Below, one piece after another: positions 31,299-39,299 of a stretch of 64,000 nt of DNA. A model generated the notes under the pieces. That model saw nothing but the letters and a program-made list of their open reading frames with translations, ran no database searches and had not been told where the DNA came from. The stretch lies in contig SCMT01000015.1 of assembly GCA_005502915.1 (NCBI GenBank), positions 28,376-92,375 on the forward strand, written 5' to 3'. This DNA comes from Lysobacteraceae bacterium 2PB (lineage in GTDB: Bacteria; Pseudomonadota; Gammaproteobacteria; Xanthomonadales; Xanthomonadaceae). How positions within the stretch are numbered: position 1 is the first letter of the stretch; each line of letters opens with the position of its first letter. A program made the translations under genes and the position numbers.

Positions 31299-31410
31299 TA
31301 GGGTGGGCTTCAAGCCAACCGCTTTATCAATGATGCGGCGGTAACAATCGGTTTCGATCATTGTTCGCCGCCGCGTCGTTGTTGCAATGGTGGGCAAAAT
31401 GCCCACCCTA
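31299..31410. repeat. REP doublet with GTAG-type head
   Basis: Two hairpins in opposite orientation flank a third. Left: TAGGGTGGGCTTCAAGCCAACC (imperfect stem). Right: GGTGGGCAAAATGCCCACC followed by CTA, which on the minus strand begins GTAGGGTGGGC. The centre (about 31335-31374) can pair GGCGGTAACAATCG with CGATcaTTGTTCGCC. The outer arms TAGGGTGGGC/GCCCACCCTA are perfect. This is the layout of a BIME/REP pair as mobilised by RAYT transposases in xanthomonads. It lies directly after the immunity gene. Confidence 0.65.
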
Positions 31411-31456
31411 CGTTGTCGTGAAATCATGGGTCTCCGGCCGGGGGCGGGGCGCCGGC

Positions 31457-31472
31457 TATAATCCCCCCCATG
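31457..31472 (+). promoter_or_regulatory. -10 box placing the start codon at or near the transcript 5' end
   Basis: TATAAT (31457-31462) is followed by seven C residues and then the ATG at 31470. Transcription would begin at or within a base or two of the start codon, giving a leaderless mRNA. No Shine-Dalgarno and no clear -35 are present. Confidence 0.4.
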
Positions 31473-32999
31473 CCCGACATCCTCCTCGCGACCCTCAATG
31501 CCCGGTATTCCCATGCGTCGCTGGGGCTGCGCTACCTGCGCGCCAACCTGGGCGAGTTGCGGGAGCGGTCGGCGATCCTGGAGTTCGTGATCGGGCAGAA
31601 GACCGAGGAGATCGTCGAGAAGATCCTGGCGCAGCGGCCGAGGGTGCTGGGACTGGGCGTGTACATCTGGAACGTGGAGGAGAGCACGCGGCTGGTGGCG
31701 CAGCTGAAGACGGTGGCGCCGGAGATCCAGATCGTGCTCGGCGGTCCGGAGGTGAGTTACGAGGTTAACGAGCAGCGGATCTGCGCGCTGGCCGATTACG
31801 TGATCACCGGCTGGGGCGACGTGACCTTCGCCGAGGTGGCGGGGCAGCTGCTGCGTGGCGAGACGCCGCATGCGCGGATCATCCCGGGGCGTCAGGCGGA
31901 GCTGAAGGACCTGGTGCTGCCCTACGACGAATACACCGAGGAGGACGTCCGCCAGCGGCATCTGTACGTCGAGGCTTCGCGCGGGTGCCCGTTCAAGTGC
32001 GAGTTCTGCCTGTCCTCGCTGGACAAGACCGCGTGGCCGTTCGAGCTGCAGCGGTTCATGGATTCGATGGAAACGCTGTACGCGCGCGGCGTGCGCCAGT
32101 TCAAGTTCGTCGACCGCACCTTCAACCTGAAGGTCGATACCTCGCTGGCCATCCTCGATTTCTTCCTCGCGAAGATCGAATCGGCGCCGGACGATCCACC
32201 GTTCGTGCATTTCGAGCTGATCCCGGACCATCTGCCGGAGCGGCTGAAGGACGCGATCGCGAAATTCCCCGACGGCACGCTGCAGTTCGAGATCGGCATC
32301 CAGACCTTCGATCCCGAGGTGCAGACCCGCATCTCGCGCAGGCAGAACGACGAGAAGGCCGCCGCGAACCTCGTCTGGCTGCGCGAGCACTCGCGCGCGC
32401 ACCTGCACGTGGACCTGATCGCGGGCCTGCCGGGCGAGACCGTCGAGAGCTTCGCGCGCGGCTTCGACAAGCTGGTCGCGCTGGCGCCGCACGAGATCCA
32501 GTTCGGCATCCTCAAGCGCCTTCGCGGCGCACCGGTCGCGCGGCACACGCATGCGCACGACCTGCGTTTCAATCCCGATCCGCCGTACAACATCCTCAGC
32601 ACCGACGTCATCGATTTCGCGACCATGCAGCGCCTCTCGCGCTTCGCGCGCTACTGGGACATGGTCGCCAATGCGGGGCGCTATCCGCGGACGTTGCCAC
32701 TGCTGCTCGGCGATGCGCCGTTCCACCGCTTCCTGGCCTTCAGCGACTGGCTCTACGCGCGCATCGGCCAGACTCACGCCATCGCCCACGAGCGGATGGT
32801 GCATGCGCTGCAGTTGTTCCTGACCACCGAAGCCGGCGTGGCCGAGGACATCGCCAACCGCGCCCTGATCGACGATTACCGGGGGCAGGGCGGTCGCTCG
32901 CGATTGGCTTTCGAGGACCCGGATGCCGAGCTGCCCGTGCCGGTGCCGAAGAAGAAACGGGCAACGCCGCCACGACAGGCGCGACATCTCGCTGGTTGA
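31470..32999 (+). CDS. B12-binding domain radical SAM protein (DUF4080)
   Basis: 509 residues. An N-terminal cobalamin-binding-like Rossmann domain (about 1-135; ATLNARYSHASLGLRYLRAN, IQIVLGGPEVSYE) is followed by a radical SAM barrel with the iron-sulfur motif RGCPFKCEFCLSSLDK (about 170-186) and a DUF4080 C-terminal region. Such proteins perform radical chemistry on unknown substrates, related to methylthiotransferase-like and anaerobic cyclase families. It is cytosolic. A Lys/Pro-rich tail ends the protein. It stands alone between the REP element and the DUF805 gene. Confidence 0.9.
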   Translation: MPDILLATLNARYSHASLGLRYLRANLGELRERSAILEFVIGQKTEEIVEKILAQRPRVLGLGVYIWNVEESTRLVAQLKTVAPEIQIVLGGPEVSYEVNEQRICALADYVITGWGDVTFAEVAGQLLRGETPHARIIPGRQAELKDLVLPYDEYTEEDVRQRHLYVEASRGCPFKCEFCLSSLDKTAWPFELQRFMDSMETLYARGVRQFKFVDRTFNLKVDTSLAILDFFLAKIESAPDDPPFVHFELIPDHLPERLKDAIAKFPDGTLQFEIGIQTFDPEVQTRISRRQNDEKAAANLVWLREHSRAHLHVDLIAGLPGETVESFARGFDKLVALAPHEIQFGILKRLRGAPVARHTHAHDLRFNPDPPYNILSTDVIDFATMQRLSRFARYWDMVANAGRYPRTLPLLLGDAPFHRFLAFSDWLYARIGQTHAIAHERMVHALQLFLTTEAGVAEDIANRALIDDYRGQGGRSRLAFEDPDAELPVPVPKKKRATPPRQARHLAG

Positions 33000-33104
33000 C
33001 CGGTCCGCTGTCCTGCGGGATAGCAGCTTGACCGCTGCGAGGCGCTTGCCATCGCCATGCTCGACTTGCCATGATCCGGGTTCACTATATCTGGGGAGAA
33101 TGAG

Positions 33105-33488
33105 ATGGATTGGATGTTGATGCCGCTGAAGCGCTATGCCGACTTCAATGGCCGCTCGCGACGCAAGGAGTTCTGGATGTTCACGCTGTTGAACGTCATC
33201 GTGACCATGGTGCTGTATGGATTGATCATCGCAGGCCTGGATTTCGACACAGGCCAGCCGGGTGCCTTGAGCATGGTGGGCGGTGGCTTGCTCCTGATTT
33301 ACGCACTCGCGTTCCTCGTGCCGTCGATCGCGGTGTACGTCCGTCGTTTCCACGATCAGGACAAGTCCGGCTGGTTGGTGCTGCTGATGTTCGTACCCGC
33401 CATCGGAGGCCTGATCCTGCTGATCTTCATGTGCATCGAAGGCACGCGCGGCCCGAACCGCTTCGGCGAAGACCCAAAGGCCGCCTGA
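33105..33488 (+). CDS. DUF805 inner-membrane protein
   Basis: 127 residues, with three or four transmembrane helices (about 27-50, 62-82, 98-115). The family's cytoplasmic N-terminal signature LKRYADFNGRSRRKEFWMF and the VRRFHDQDKSGWLVLL loop (an RLHD-type motif) are present. The C-terminus ends with the usual GPNRFGEDPK. Function is unknown in all members. A purine-rich ribosome site (GGGGAGAATGAG) precedes the ATG. A terminator follows 24 nt after the stop. Confidence 0.9.
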   Translation: MDWMLMPLKRYADFNGRSRRKEFWMFTLLNVIVTMVLYGLIIAGLDFDTGQPGALSMVGGGLLLIYALAFLVPSIAVYVRRFHDQDKSGWLVLLMFVPAIGGLILLIFMCIEGTRGPNRFGEDPKAA

Positions 33489-33512
33489 TCCATCCGGCAC
33501 CGCGATATCCGG

Positions 33513-33546
33513 CCGGCGTTCCTCGGGGGAGGGGCGCCGGTTTTTT
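33513..33546 (+). terminator. Rho-independent terminator after DUF805
   Basis: Stem CCGGCG/CGCCGG with an additional inner CCTC/GAGG pairing, followed directly by six T residues. Confidence 0.75.
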
Positions 33547-33612
33547 CATGCCCGCGCGACCGGTATCCACCGGTCTCATCCGGTGAGACCGCCTTGGCGA
33601 TACACTGCCGGG

Positions 33613-34530
33613 ATGTCGACGACGTCTTCCCCCGAACCCCTCGTCATCGCGATTTCCTCGCGCGCCCTGTTCGACCTCGAAGAGAGCCATGCGCTGTTCG
33701 AGCGCGAGGGCGTGGATGCCTTCGCCAGCTACCAGCGCAGCCACGAGGACGAGGTGCTGCGCCCGGGCATCGCCTTCCCGCTGGTGCGCAAGCTGCTGGC
33801 GCTGAACGCCGACGACAAGGACGGCGTGCCGCGCGTCGAGGTGATCCTGCTGTCGCGCAACTCCTCGGACACGGGCCTGCGCGTGTTCAATTCGATCCAG
33901 CACCATGGCCTGGACATCCGCCGCGCCACCTTCACCTCGGGCGCGCCGACCTGGCCCTACATCAAGCCCTTCGGCGCGCACCTGTTCCTGTCGGCCGATG
34001 CCGAATCGGTGCGTCGCGCGCTGGAGCACGGCATCGCCGCGGCGACGCTGCTGCCCGCGCCGGCGGTCGCGCCGTCTGCCGTGTTCTCCCCGGACCAGAT
34101 TCGTATCGCCTTCGACGGCGACGCGGTGCTGTTCGACGACGAGAGCGAGCGCGTGTCGCAGGAGGGCGGGCTGGAGGCCTTCGCGCGCCACGAGCGCGAG
34201 CGCGCGCATGAGCCCCTGCCCGGTGGGCCGTTCCGCGCCTTCCTCGATGCGCTGCATCGACTCCAGGTGGCCTATCCGGTCGAGCAGTGCCCGATCCGCA
34301 CCGCGCTGGTCACCGCGCGGTCGGCGCCGGCGCACGAACGCGTGATCCGCACCCTGCGCGAGTGGGGCATCCGCCTCGACGAGGCGCTGTTCCTCGGCGG
34401 CCGCTCGAAGGGCCCGTTCCTGCAGGCCTTCGGCGCCGACATCTTCTTCGACGATTCGCCGCACAACATCGATTCCGCACGCGAACATGTCGCGGCGGGG
34501 CATGTGCCGCATGGGGTCGTGAACCGCTGA
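33613..34530 (+). CDS. 5'-nucleotidase, cytosolic (PF06189 type)
   Basis: 305-residue HAD-like enzyme that dephosphorylates nucleoside monophosphates. Key segments are VIAISSRALFDLEESHALFE (N-terminal), VILLSRNSSDTGLRVFNSI, the acidic phosphatase motif RIAFDGDAVLFDDESE (about 165-182) and IFFDDSPHNIDSAREHVAAGH near the C-terminus. There is no signal peptide. The start at 33613 has no Shine-Dalgarno, while a -10-like TACACT ends only 6 nt upstream, so the mRNA may be leaderless. The gene is monocistronic and followed by a long inverted repeat. Confidence 0.9.
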   Translation: MSTTSSPEPLVIAISSRALFDLEESHALFEREGVDAFASYQRSHEDEVLRPGIAFPLVRKLLALNADDKDGVPRVEVILLSRNSSDTGLRVFNSIQHHGLDIRRATFTSGAPTWPYIKPFGAHLFLSADAESVRRALEHGIAAATLLPAPAVAPSAVFSPDQIRIAFDGDAVLFDDESERVSQEGGLEAFARHERERAHEPLPGGPFRAFLDALHRLQVAYPVEQCPIRTALVTARSAPAHERVIRTLREWGIRLDEALFLGGRSKGPFLQAFGADIFFDDSPHNIDSAREHVAAGHVPHGVVNR

Positions 34531-34589
34531 CCGATACGACTTGTCTCGACCTCGCGTTGAATCGTCGTGCCGTGCATGCAAAAAAAGAC

Positions 34590-34662
34590 GTCATCCTCGC
34601 GCAAGCGAGGACCCGGCTGTCAGCCGCGATCAAGCATGGGTCCTCGCTTGCGCGAGGATGAC
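34590..34662. repeat. Perfect 25-bp inverted repeat, REP-like bidirectional terminator
   Basis: The arm starting GTCATCCTCGCGCAAGCGAG (34590-34614) is exactly complementary to 34638-34662, with a 23-nt spacer containing a mini-hairpin GGCTG/CAGCC. Each arm also folds alone (CCTCGC/GCGAGG). It is preceded by seven A and followed by six T, so it can terminate transcription both ways. It resembles dispersed REP units of proteobacteria. Confidence 0.75.
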
Positions 34663-34744
34663 GATGATTTTTTCCTGTCGCGGGCGTGTAGTCACAGGTG
34701 CGCGTGTGCGATCCATTGCAGATATCCGCGAACCGCAATGAAAC

Positions 34745-34764
34745 AAGGGGCCTTGCGGCCCCTT
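34745..34764 (-). terminator. Terminator of the lipase-DUF4785 operon
   Basis: 8-bp stem AAGGGGCC/GGCCCCTT with a 4-nt loop, 25 nt past the DUF4785 stop on the minus strand, followed there by a T-rich stretch (TTGTTTCATT). Confidence 0.65.
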
Positions 34765-34789
34765 GCTGCATCCTGCGGGGGGAGGTGCT

Positions 34790-35959
34790 TCAGCGGGTGA
34801 TGCCGATCCGCGCGCGGCTTTCCAGCGGGGCCATGCGCGACTGGTCGTTGAGCGCGAGCTCGCGGACCTCGAACGGCGCGCCGTAGCCGGCGGGCAGGTG
34901 GCTGCGGTCGAACTGCAGCACCAGCGTGCCGTTGCCGCGCTTCATCCACGCGGCGCTGTGCGCCTGCGACACCGGACGCATCCGGCCGTCGGAGGCGGTG
35001 GCGTACAGCGTGCCGCGGGCTTCGTAGCGACCGACCGATCCTGCCTGCACCGGCAGAGCCATGCGCATGGTCGCGGCATCGAAGGCGAACTGACCCCGGA
35101 AGCGTGCGGTCGGGGCGGCCACGGTCACGGCGGTGCGGGCGTCACGCTGGATGCCGTCGGCGCTGGCGAACACCTGCACTTCCCACAGCCCCGGCGCGTT
35201 GCCGACGTTCGCGGGCAGCTTCACCTGCGCGGTGCCGTCCTTGCCGACCGCAACCGGCCAGCTGCGGCCATCCGGCGCGACCAGCAGTCCGCCGGCCTGC
35301 ATGGCCTGCGCACGCTTGCCGGCACGATCGAAGCCGATGTTCACGCGCACCGTGTCGCCGGCCAGCGCATGCTGGCGGTCGATGGCGGCGTTGAGCACGT
35401 CGCTGCTCTGCGGTTCGAACACGTGGACGAGGTAGCGACCTTCGGCCTGCGTGGCGCGCAGCGTGTACGCGCCGGCGCCTTCCTCGGGCGCGAGCTTGGC
35501 GATCACGCTGCCGTCCTGCACGTCCATGCCGGCGGCGGCGAGCTGCTTCGCCGAGGCAAGGCGCTCGATGCGCGCGGCACCGCCCGCATCGTTGATGCGC
35601 AGTGCGTTCTGGTCGAGTGCGCGCGCGCCGCGTGCCGGGCTGACGCGGATCAGCGCACCGGGGGCCGAGGTCTTCACCGACACGCCCTGGCGCAGCGCTG
35701 CGGCGTCCACGGTCTGCCAGTATTCGCGGCTCTGCGCCACGTACGGCTGCGGGTCCGCGAGCGCGGCGTTCGGATCGAGCTTCCATGCGAACGACACCGG
35801 GGCGCGCTCGATGGCGGTGGAAGGCGCGGGCAGGGCGACGAGGCGCGCGGGCACCTGGTCGCCGGCGACGGGGGCGCGCATCGGCTGTGCCGCGATGGCG
35901 GCCTGGCTGGCGAGCGCGAGGGTGAGCGAAGCCGTGAGTGCTGCAATGGCGAGTTTCAT
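34790..35959 (-). CDS. DUF4785-type secreted protein
   Basis: 389 residues. A signal peptide ends ASQAAIAA (about residue 23). The mature part is predicted all-beta with two or three Ig-like segments (about 90-170; 170-280, DTVRVNIGFDRAGKRAQAM, WEVQVFASADG; 280-389, GRYEARGTLYATASDGRM, PFEVRELALNDQSRM). The architecture matches DUF4785 proteins of gammaproteobacteria, whose role is unknown. No catalytic motif is evident. It starts 11 nt after the lipase-like gene, so the two are one operon and may act together outside the cytoplasm. Confidence 0.75.
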   Translation of the reverse strand: MKLAIAALTASLTLALASQAAIAAQPMRAPVAGDQVPARLVALPAPSTAIERAPVSFAWKLDPNAALADPQPYVAQSREYWQTVDAAALRQGVSVKTSAPGALIRVSPARGARALDQNALRINDAGGAARIERLASAKQLAAAGMDVQDGSVIAKLAPEEGAGAYTLRATQAEGRYLVHVFEPQSSDVLNAAIDRQHALAGDTVRVNIGFDRAGKRAQAMQAGGLLVAPDGRSWPVAVGKDGTAQVKLPANVGNAPGLWEVQVFASADGIQRDARTAVTVAAPTARFRGQFAFDAATMRMALPVQAGSVGRYEARGTLYATASDGRMRPVSQAHSAAWMKRGNGTLVLQFDRSHLPAGYGAPFEVRELALNDQSRMAPLESRARIGITR

Positions 35960-35970
35960 GATGGGTGCCC

Positions 35971-36828
35971 TCACTGGCTCATGTCGGTGCGGAGGATGTT
36001 GTTCAGGCCGAAGCAGGCGCGACGGCTCTGGTTGTGCGAGAGCGGTTCGGCACCGGCCATCCGCGCGGTGTCGTAGAACCACACCGAGCCCGCGGCGTTC
36101 TGGCTGCTGCAGTTGAGGAACCCGTCGGAACAGCTGTTGAGCCAGTTCTGGGTGGTTTCCAGGCCGACGTTCTCGGTGTAGCCGCCACAGTAGCTGTCGC
36201 CGTCGAACGGCGAGGAGTCGACGTCGGTGCCGACGACGCTGCGGAAGGTCTTCGGCAGCGCGGGGCGGCCGGCGGTGCCATACAGCCAGTTGGCGTTGTA
36301 GCTGGCCATCCAGCTGACCTGCTGCATGCGCACGGCGTCGGACTTGTAGCCCAGCAGCCAGCCCAGCGACTGCTCGAACACGTTGCCGTTGATCACGGCG
36401 TCGGCCAGCGGCGTGCCGGCGGAGGAGGGCGCCAATGCGTTGACGCGCACGAGCCTGTTGATGATGTTCGGGTACCGGCTGTCCCAGGTCGGGTTCGACA
36501 TGATCCAGCGCATGACGTTGCCGCCGTTGGAATGGGTGATCACGATCAGCCGGGTGATGCCCCGGTTGTTGATGAAGGTGGTCAGCTGGTCGGCGAGGCA
36601 GCCGGCGGCGCGGCTGTCCCACATGTACTGCTCGAAGTCGCAGTTGATGACGGTGAAATTGGCGGGATTCGCCAGTCCACCGCGCACGCTGTCGACCATT
36701 TCCGGCTTCCAGTAGTCGTTGTAGGCGTTGGTCTGCTTGCCGGTGCCGTGGACGAAGGCCACGCCGGTGTTCGCAAGCGCGCACGGCGCCGCCAGGGCGA
36801 GCAGAAGCCCGCAGAGGTGTTTGAGCAC
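35971..36828 (-). CDS. Secreted lipase-like alpha/beta hydrolase
   Basis: 285 residues from the GTG at 36828, chosen because AAGGGGA lies 8 nt upstream and a compact signal peptide follows (LLLALAAPCALA). An ATG 11 codons earlier at 36861 is the alternative. The nucleophile motif is VITHSNGGNVMRW, a variant of GxSxG with Thr as the first residue; VAFVHGTGKQT is the oxyanion strand. At least six cysteines in the mature protein suggest disulfides and a periplasmic or extracellular site. The substrate is unknown. It is followed after 11 nt by the DUF4785 gene, a likely partner. Confidence 0.75.
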   Translation of the reverse strand: MLKHLCGLLLALAAPCALANTGVAFVHGTGKQTNAYNDYWKPEMVDSVRGGLANPANFTVINCDFEQYMWDSRAAGCLADQLTTFINNRGITRLIVITHSNGGNVMRWIMSNPTWDSRYPNIINRLVRVNALAPSSAGTPLADAVINGNVFEQSLGWLLGYKSDAVRMQQVSWMASYNANWLYGTAGRPALPKTFRSVVGTDVDSSPFDGDSYCGGYTENVGLETTQNWLNSCSDGFLNCSSQNAAGSVWFYDTARMAGAEPLSHNQSRRACFGLNNILRTDMSQ

Positions 36829-37008
36829 GTTGGTTGTCCCCTTGCTTGTTTCGATGTCCATGAATGCGCGGCCCCTGCCGCGTCCTTCCTTGTCGGAGAC
36901 GGATGTCCCTTGCTGCTGACTGCGTACTGCTGACTGCAGGGGACGTCGCCGGCTCCAGCCCTGCCATGCTGTGGGGTATGGCATTGCCGACGAGGGTACG
37001 GAGGCGTA

Positions 37009-37051
37009 TTGACACTGTCATGACGCAGTGCGTCATGGCGTCATGCACTGT
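37009..37051. promoter_or_regulatory. Palindromic operator-like cluster upstream of the lipase gene
   Basis: Perfect palindrome CATGACGC-AGT-GCGTCATG at 37019-37037, nested within a wider repeat (ACTGTCATGACG with GTCATGCACTGTGACA). It sits about 190 nt upstream of the lipase-DUF4785 start. The gap 36862-37156 has no gene. A regulator binding site is the likely reading; the regulator is unknown. Confidence 0.4.
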
Positions 37052-37113
37052 GACAGCCGGGCGACGGCGGCCCGGCATGACGCTGCATGTGCAAGTGGGG
37101 TCCATGCCTTGAA

Positions 37114-37142
37114 CCCTCTCCCCCCACGCGTGGGGGAGAGGG
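37114..37142. repeat. GC-rich hairpin, REP-like, after DUF2461
   Basis: 11-bp stem CCCTCTCCCCC/GGGGGAGAGGG with a 7-nt loop, 14 nt past the DUF2461 stop. It is similar in style to the hairpin at 45573-45598. No T-run follows. Confidence 0.5.
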
Positions 37143-37156
37143 GGAAACGCAATGCC

Positions 37157-37843
37157 TCAGAACTCCAGATCCAGCGCTGCGCAGAGATAGTCCATGTACG
37201 GACCGAGCCCCTGCAGGTCCTTGGCGAGGGTCGCGAGCAGGCGCGGTCCGGTCATGGTGGCGTCGTCGATGGCGCGCAGGGCGACGTGGTTCTTGCGGCG
37301 CAGGTCGTCGAGATGGGCGAAGTCGGCCGGGAAGCCGCGCGGCGGGCGGACCAGCATCTCGCTGTCGTCGAGGTCGAAGCGCTTGCGGAACGCGGCGCCG
37401 TGCGCGGCGGCGGCCCAGCTGCCCGGGTTGTCGACGATGAAATGGCGGATGCGGCGCAACGCGTCCGGTTCCGGATGCCACAGGCCGCCGCCGATGAAGC
37501 AGTTGCCCGGCTGCAGGTGGATGTAGAACGACGGTGCTTCGACTTCCTTGCTGCGCGCATGGAACAGGCGCGCGCCCTGCCAGTTCTTGTAGGGCGCCTT
37601 GTTGTTCGAGAACCGCGTATCGCGATGGATGCGGAACAGCGAGCCGCCGACCGTCTTCGGATCGGCGCGGTAGTGTTCGCTCACTTCGCGCAGCGCCGGC
37701 TGCAGGTCGGTGATCAGGGCCAGAAACGGCTGGCGCACGTACTGCTCGTAGTCGGCCTTGTGCGCATGGAACCATTCGCGGTCGTTGTTGCGCGCGAGGC
37801 CGCGCAGGAACTTGAAGCTGCGATCGGAAAAATACGTGCTCAT
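37157..37843 (-). CDS. DUF2461 family protein (TIGR02453)
   Basis: 228 residues, cytosolic. Family hallmarks are FLRGLARNNDREWFHAHKADYEQYVRQPF at the N-terminus, FRIHRDTRFSNNKAPYKNW in the middle and FYIHLQPGNCFIGGGLWHPEP. The function is unknown in bacteria; structure-based hints are lacking. It starts 10 nt after exonuclease I and ends the long minus-strand run. Confidence 0.9.
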   Translation of the reverse strand: MSTYFSDRSFKFLRGLARNNDREWFHAHKADYEQYVRQPFLALITDLQPALREVSEHYRADPKTVGGSLFRIHRDTRFSNNKAPYKNWQGARLFHARSKEVEAPSFYIHLQPGNCFIGGGLWHPEPDALRRIRHFIVDNPGSWAAAAHGAAFRKRFDLDDSEMLVRPPRGFPADFAHLDDLRRKNHVALRAIDDATMTGPRLLATLAKDLQGLGPYMDYLCAALDLEF

Positions 37844-37853
37844 GCCGGCATGC

Positions 37854-39296
37854 TCATGTCAGTCGGTTTTCGATGTCGCGGGCCCAGGCCTGCACCTGGT
37901 CGAGCAGCGCCTGCGCGCGACCGTCGTCCTGGTGCGCCAGGCGCAGGGCCTCGATTTCCGCGCGATGGGTGTCGAAAGTGTATTCGGACCAGCCGCGATC
38001 CTCGCCCAGTCGCTGGCGGCGGTAGGCGGTCCAGCGCTCGGATTCCTCGGTGTTCAGCGTCCCGGGCCAGTTGCGCGCCCGGTAGCGGAACAGTAGCTCG
38101 GTCAGGCGCGCGTCCTGGAAAGCGAAGTCGCGCTGGCCAAGTACCTCGGGCGGCGTGCTGCGCAGTTCGGCGAACTTGCGCTTGTCGCCGTCGAGCAGGA
38201 AACCGTCGTAAAGCGAACCGTCGACATCCAGCGTCTCGGGCACGCTGCGTTTCGCGTAGATGCGGCGGAGCTTCTCGGCCAGCGCGGGGCCGGCATCGCG
38301 CAATTGCGCAGCGCGCGATTCGACCAGCGCCGGATCGATGCGCAGCCGATCGAAATCCGCATCGCGCAGGTGCTGCCATTCGATCAGCATCGGGCTGCGG
38401 TTGAGATGCACTTCCTTCAGCGGCACGCGCGCGACGTCGGGCGGGAGGTCGGCGGCGGGCGTGTAGAGGCGGTCGGCGATCTCGTCGGCGTCGAGTTCGA
38501 GCAGGGCCTCCACCGGCTCATGCAGGTCGTACACGATCACCCGGCTGTCGATCTGCGGATGGCGGATCAGCGGCGCCACGGCGGCGGCGCACAGTCGCGC
38601 TGCGGGGAAGCGCTGCGACACATGCAGCACCGGCGTCATCGCCACGGTGTCGAGCAGGCGCGCGGCGAACTTCTTGTCGCGCAGGCGCAGGGTGTAGTCC
38701 CACAGCTTCGGCTGCGCGGTCTTGAGCTTGCGCGCCATGCCGATCAGCGCGCGCACGTCGGACAGCGCCTCGTGGGCATCGCCTTCGCGCACGCCGTTGG
38801 CCTCGGCGAGATGCTCCAGCTTGAAGGAGGGCGCGCCGTCCTCGCGCAGCGGCCAGGCGATGCCGTCCGGGCGCAGCGCGTGCGCGAGGCGCATCACGTC
38901 GAGCAGGTCCCAGCGCGAATTGCCGCCGCGCCACTCGCGTTCGTAGGGATCGAAGAAGTTGCGGAACAGGCCGTAGCGGACGAACTCGTCGTCGAAGCGC
39001 AGCGAGTTGTAGCCGAGCGTACAGGTGCCGGGCACCGACATCGCATCGAAGATGCGCGCGAAGGCCTCGCATTCGCTCACACCCTCGCGCGCGGCGCGCT
39101 GCGGTTCGATGCCGGTGATCAGCGTCGCGGCGGGCGAGGGCAGCAGGTCGTCGGCGGGCCTGACCAGGAAGTCCCAGGGCTCGTCGATCGGATCGAGGTG
39201 CTCGTCGGTCCGGATCGCGGCGAATTGCGCGATCCGCGTGCGCCGGGGATCCTTGCCGAAGGTCTCCAGGTCGTAGAAGAGGAAGCTCGCGCCCAT
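37854..39296 (-). CDS. sbcB: Exodeoxyribonuclease I
   Basis: 480-residue 3'-5' single-strand DNA exonuclease used in recombination and mismatch repair. The DEDD exonuclease domain opens FLFYDLETFGKDPRRTRIAQF (Asp/Glu pair). LGYNSLRFDDEFVRYGLFRNF and DAHEALSDVRALIGMA supply the other acidic residues, followed by the SH3-like and helical C-terminal domains. Length matches E. coli SbcB (475). It begins only 3 nt after the kmo stop, so it is co-transcribed with the kynurenine genes although functionally unrelated. Confidence 0.95.
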   Translation of the reverse strand: MGASFLFYDLETFGKDPRRTRIAQFAAIRTDEHLDPIDEPWDFLVRPADDLLPSPAATLITGIEPQRAAREGVSECEAFARIFDAMSVPGTCTLGYNSLRFDDEFVRYGLFRNFFDPYEREWRGGNSRWDLLDVMRLAHALRPDGIAWPLREDGAPSFKLEHLAEANGVREGDAHEALSDVRALIGMARKLKTAQPKLWDYTLRLRDKKFAARLLDTVAMTPVLHVSQRFPAARLCAAAVAPLIRHPQIDSRVIVYDLHEPVEALLELDADEIADRLYTPAADLPPDVARVPLKEVHLNRSPMLIEWQHLRDADFDRLRIDPALVESRAAQLRDAGPALAEKLRRIYAKRSVPETLDVDGSLYDGFLLDGDKRKFAELRSTPPEVLGQRDFAFQDARLTELLFRYRARNWPGTLNTEESERWTAYRRQRLGEDRGWSEYTFDTHRAEIEALRLAHQDDGRAQALLDQVQAWARDIENRLT

Positions 39297-39299
39297 CGA

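Noticed and set aside
34790..37105. Single 771-codon reading of the DUF4785 region
   Set aside because: The upstream half is an off-frame reading of the lipase gene; a signal peptide and start for DUF4785 exist at 35959.
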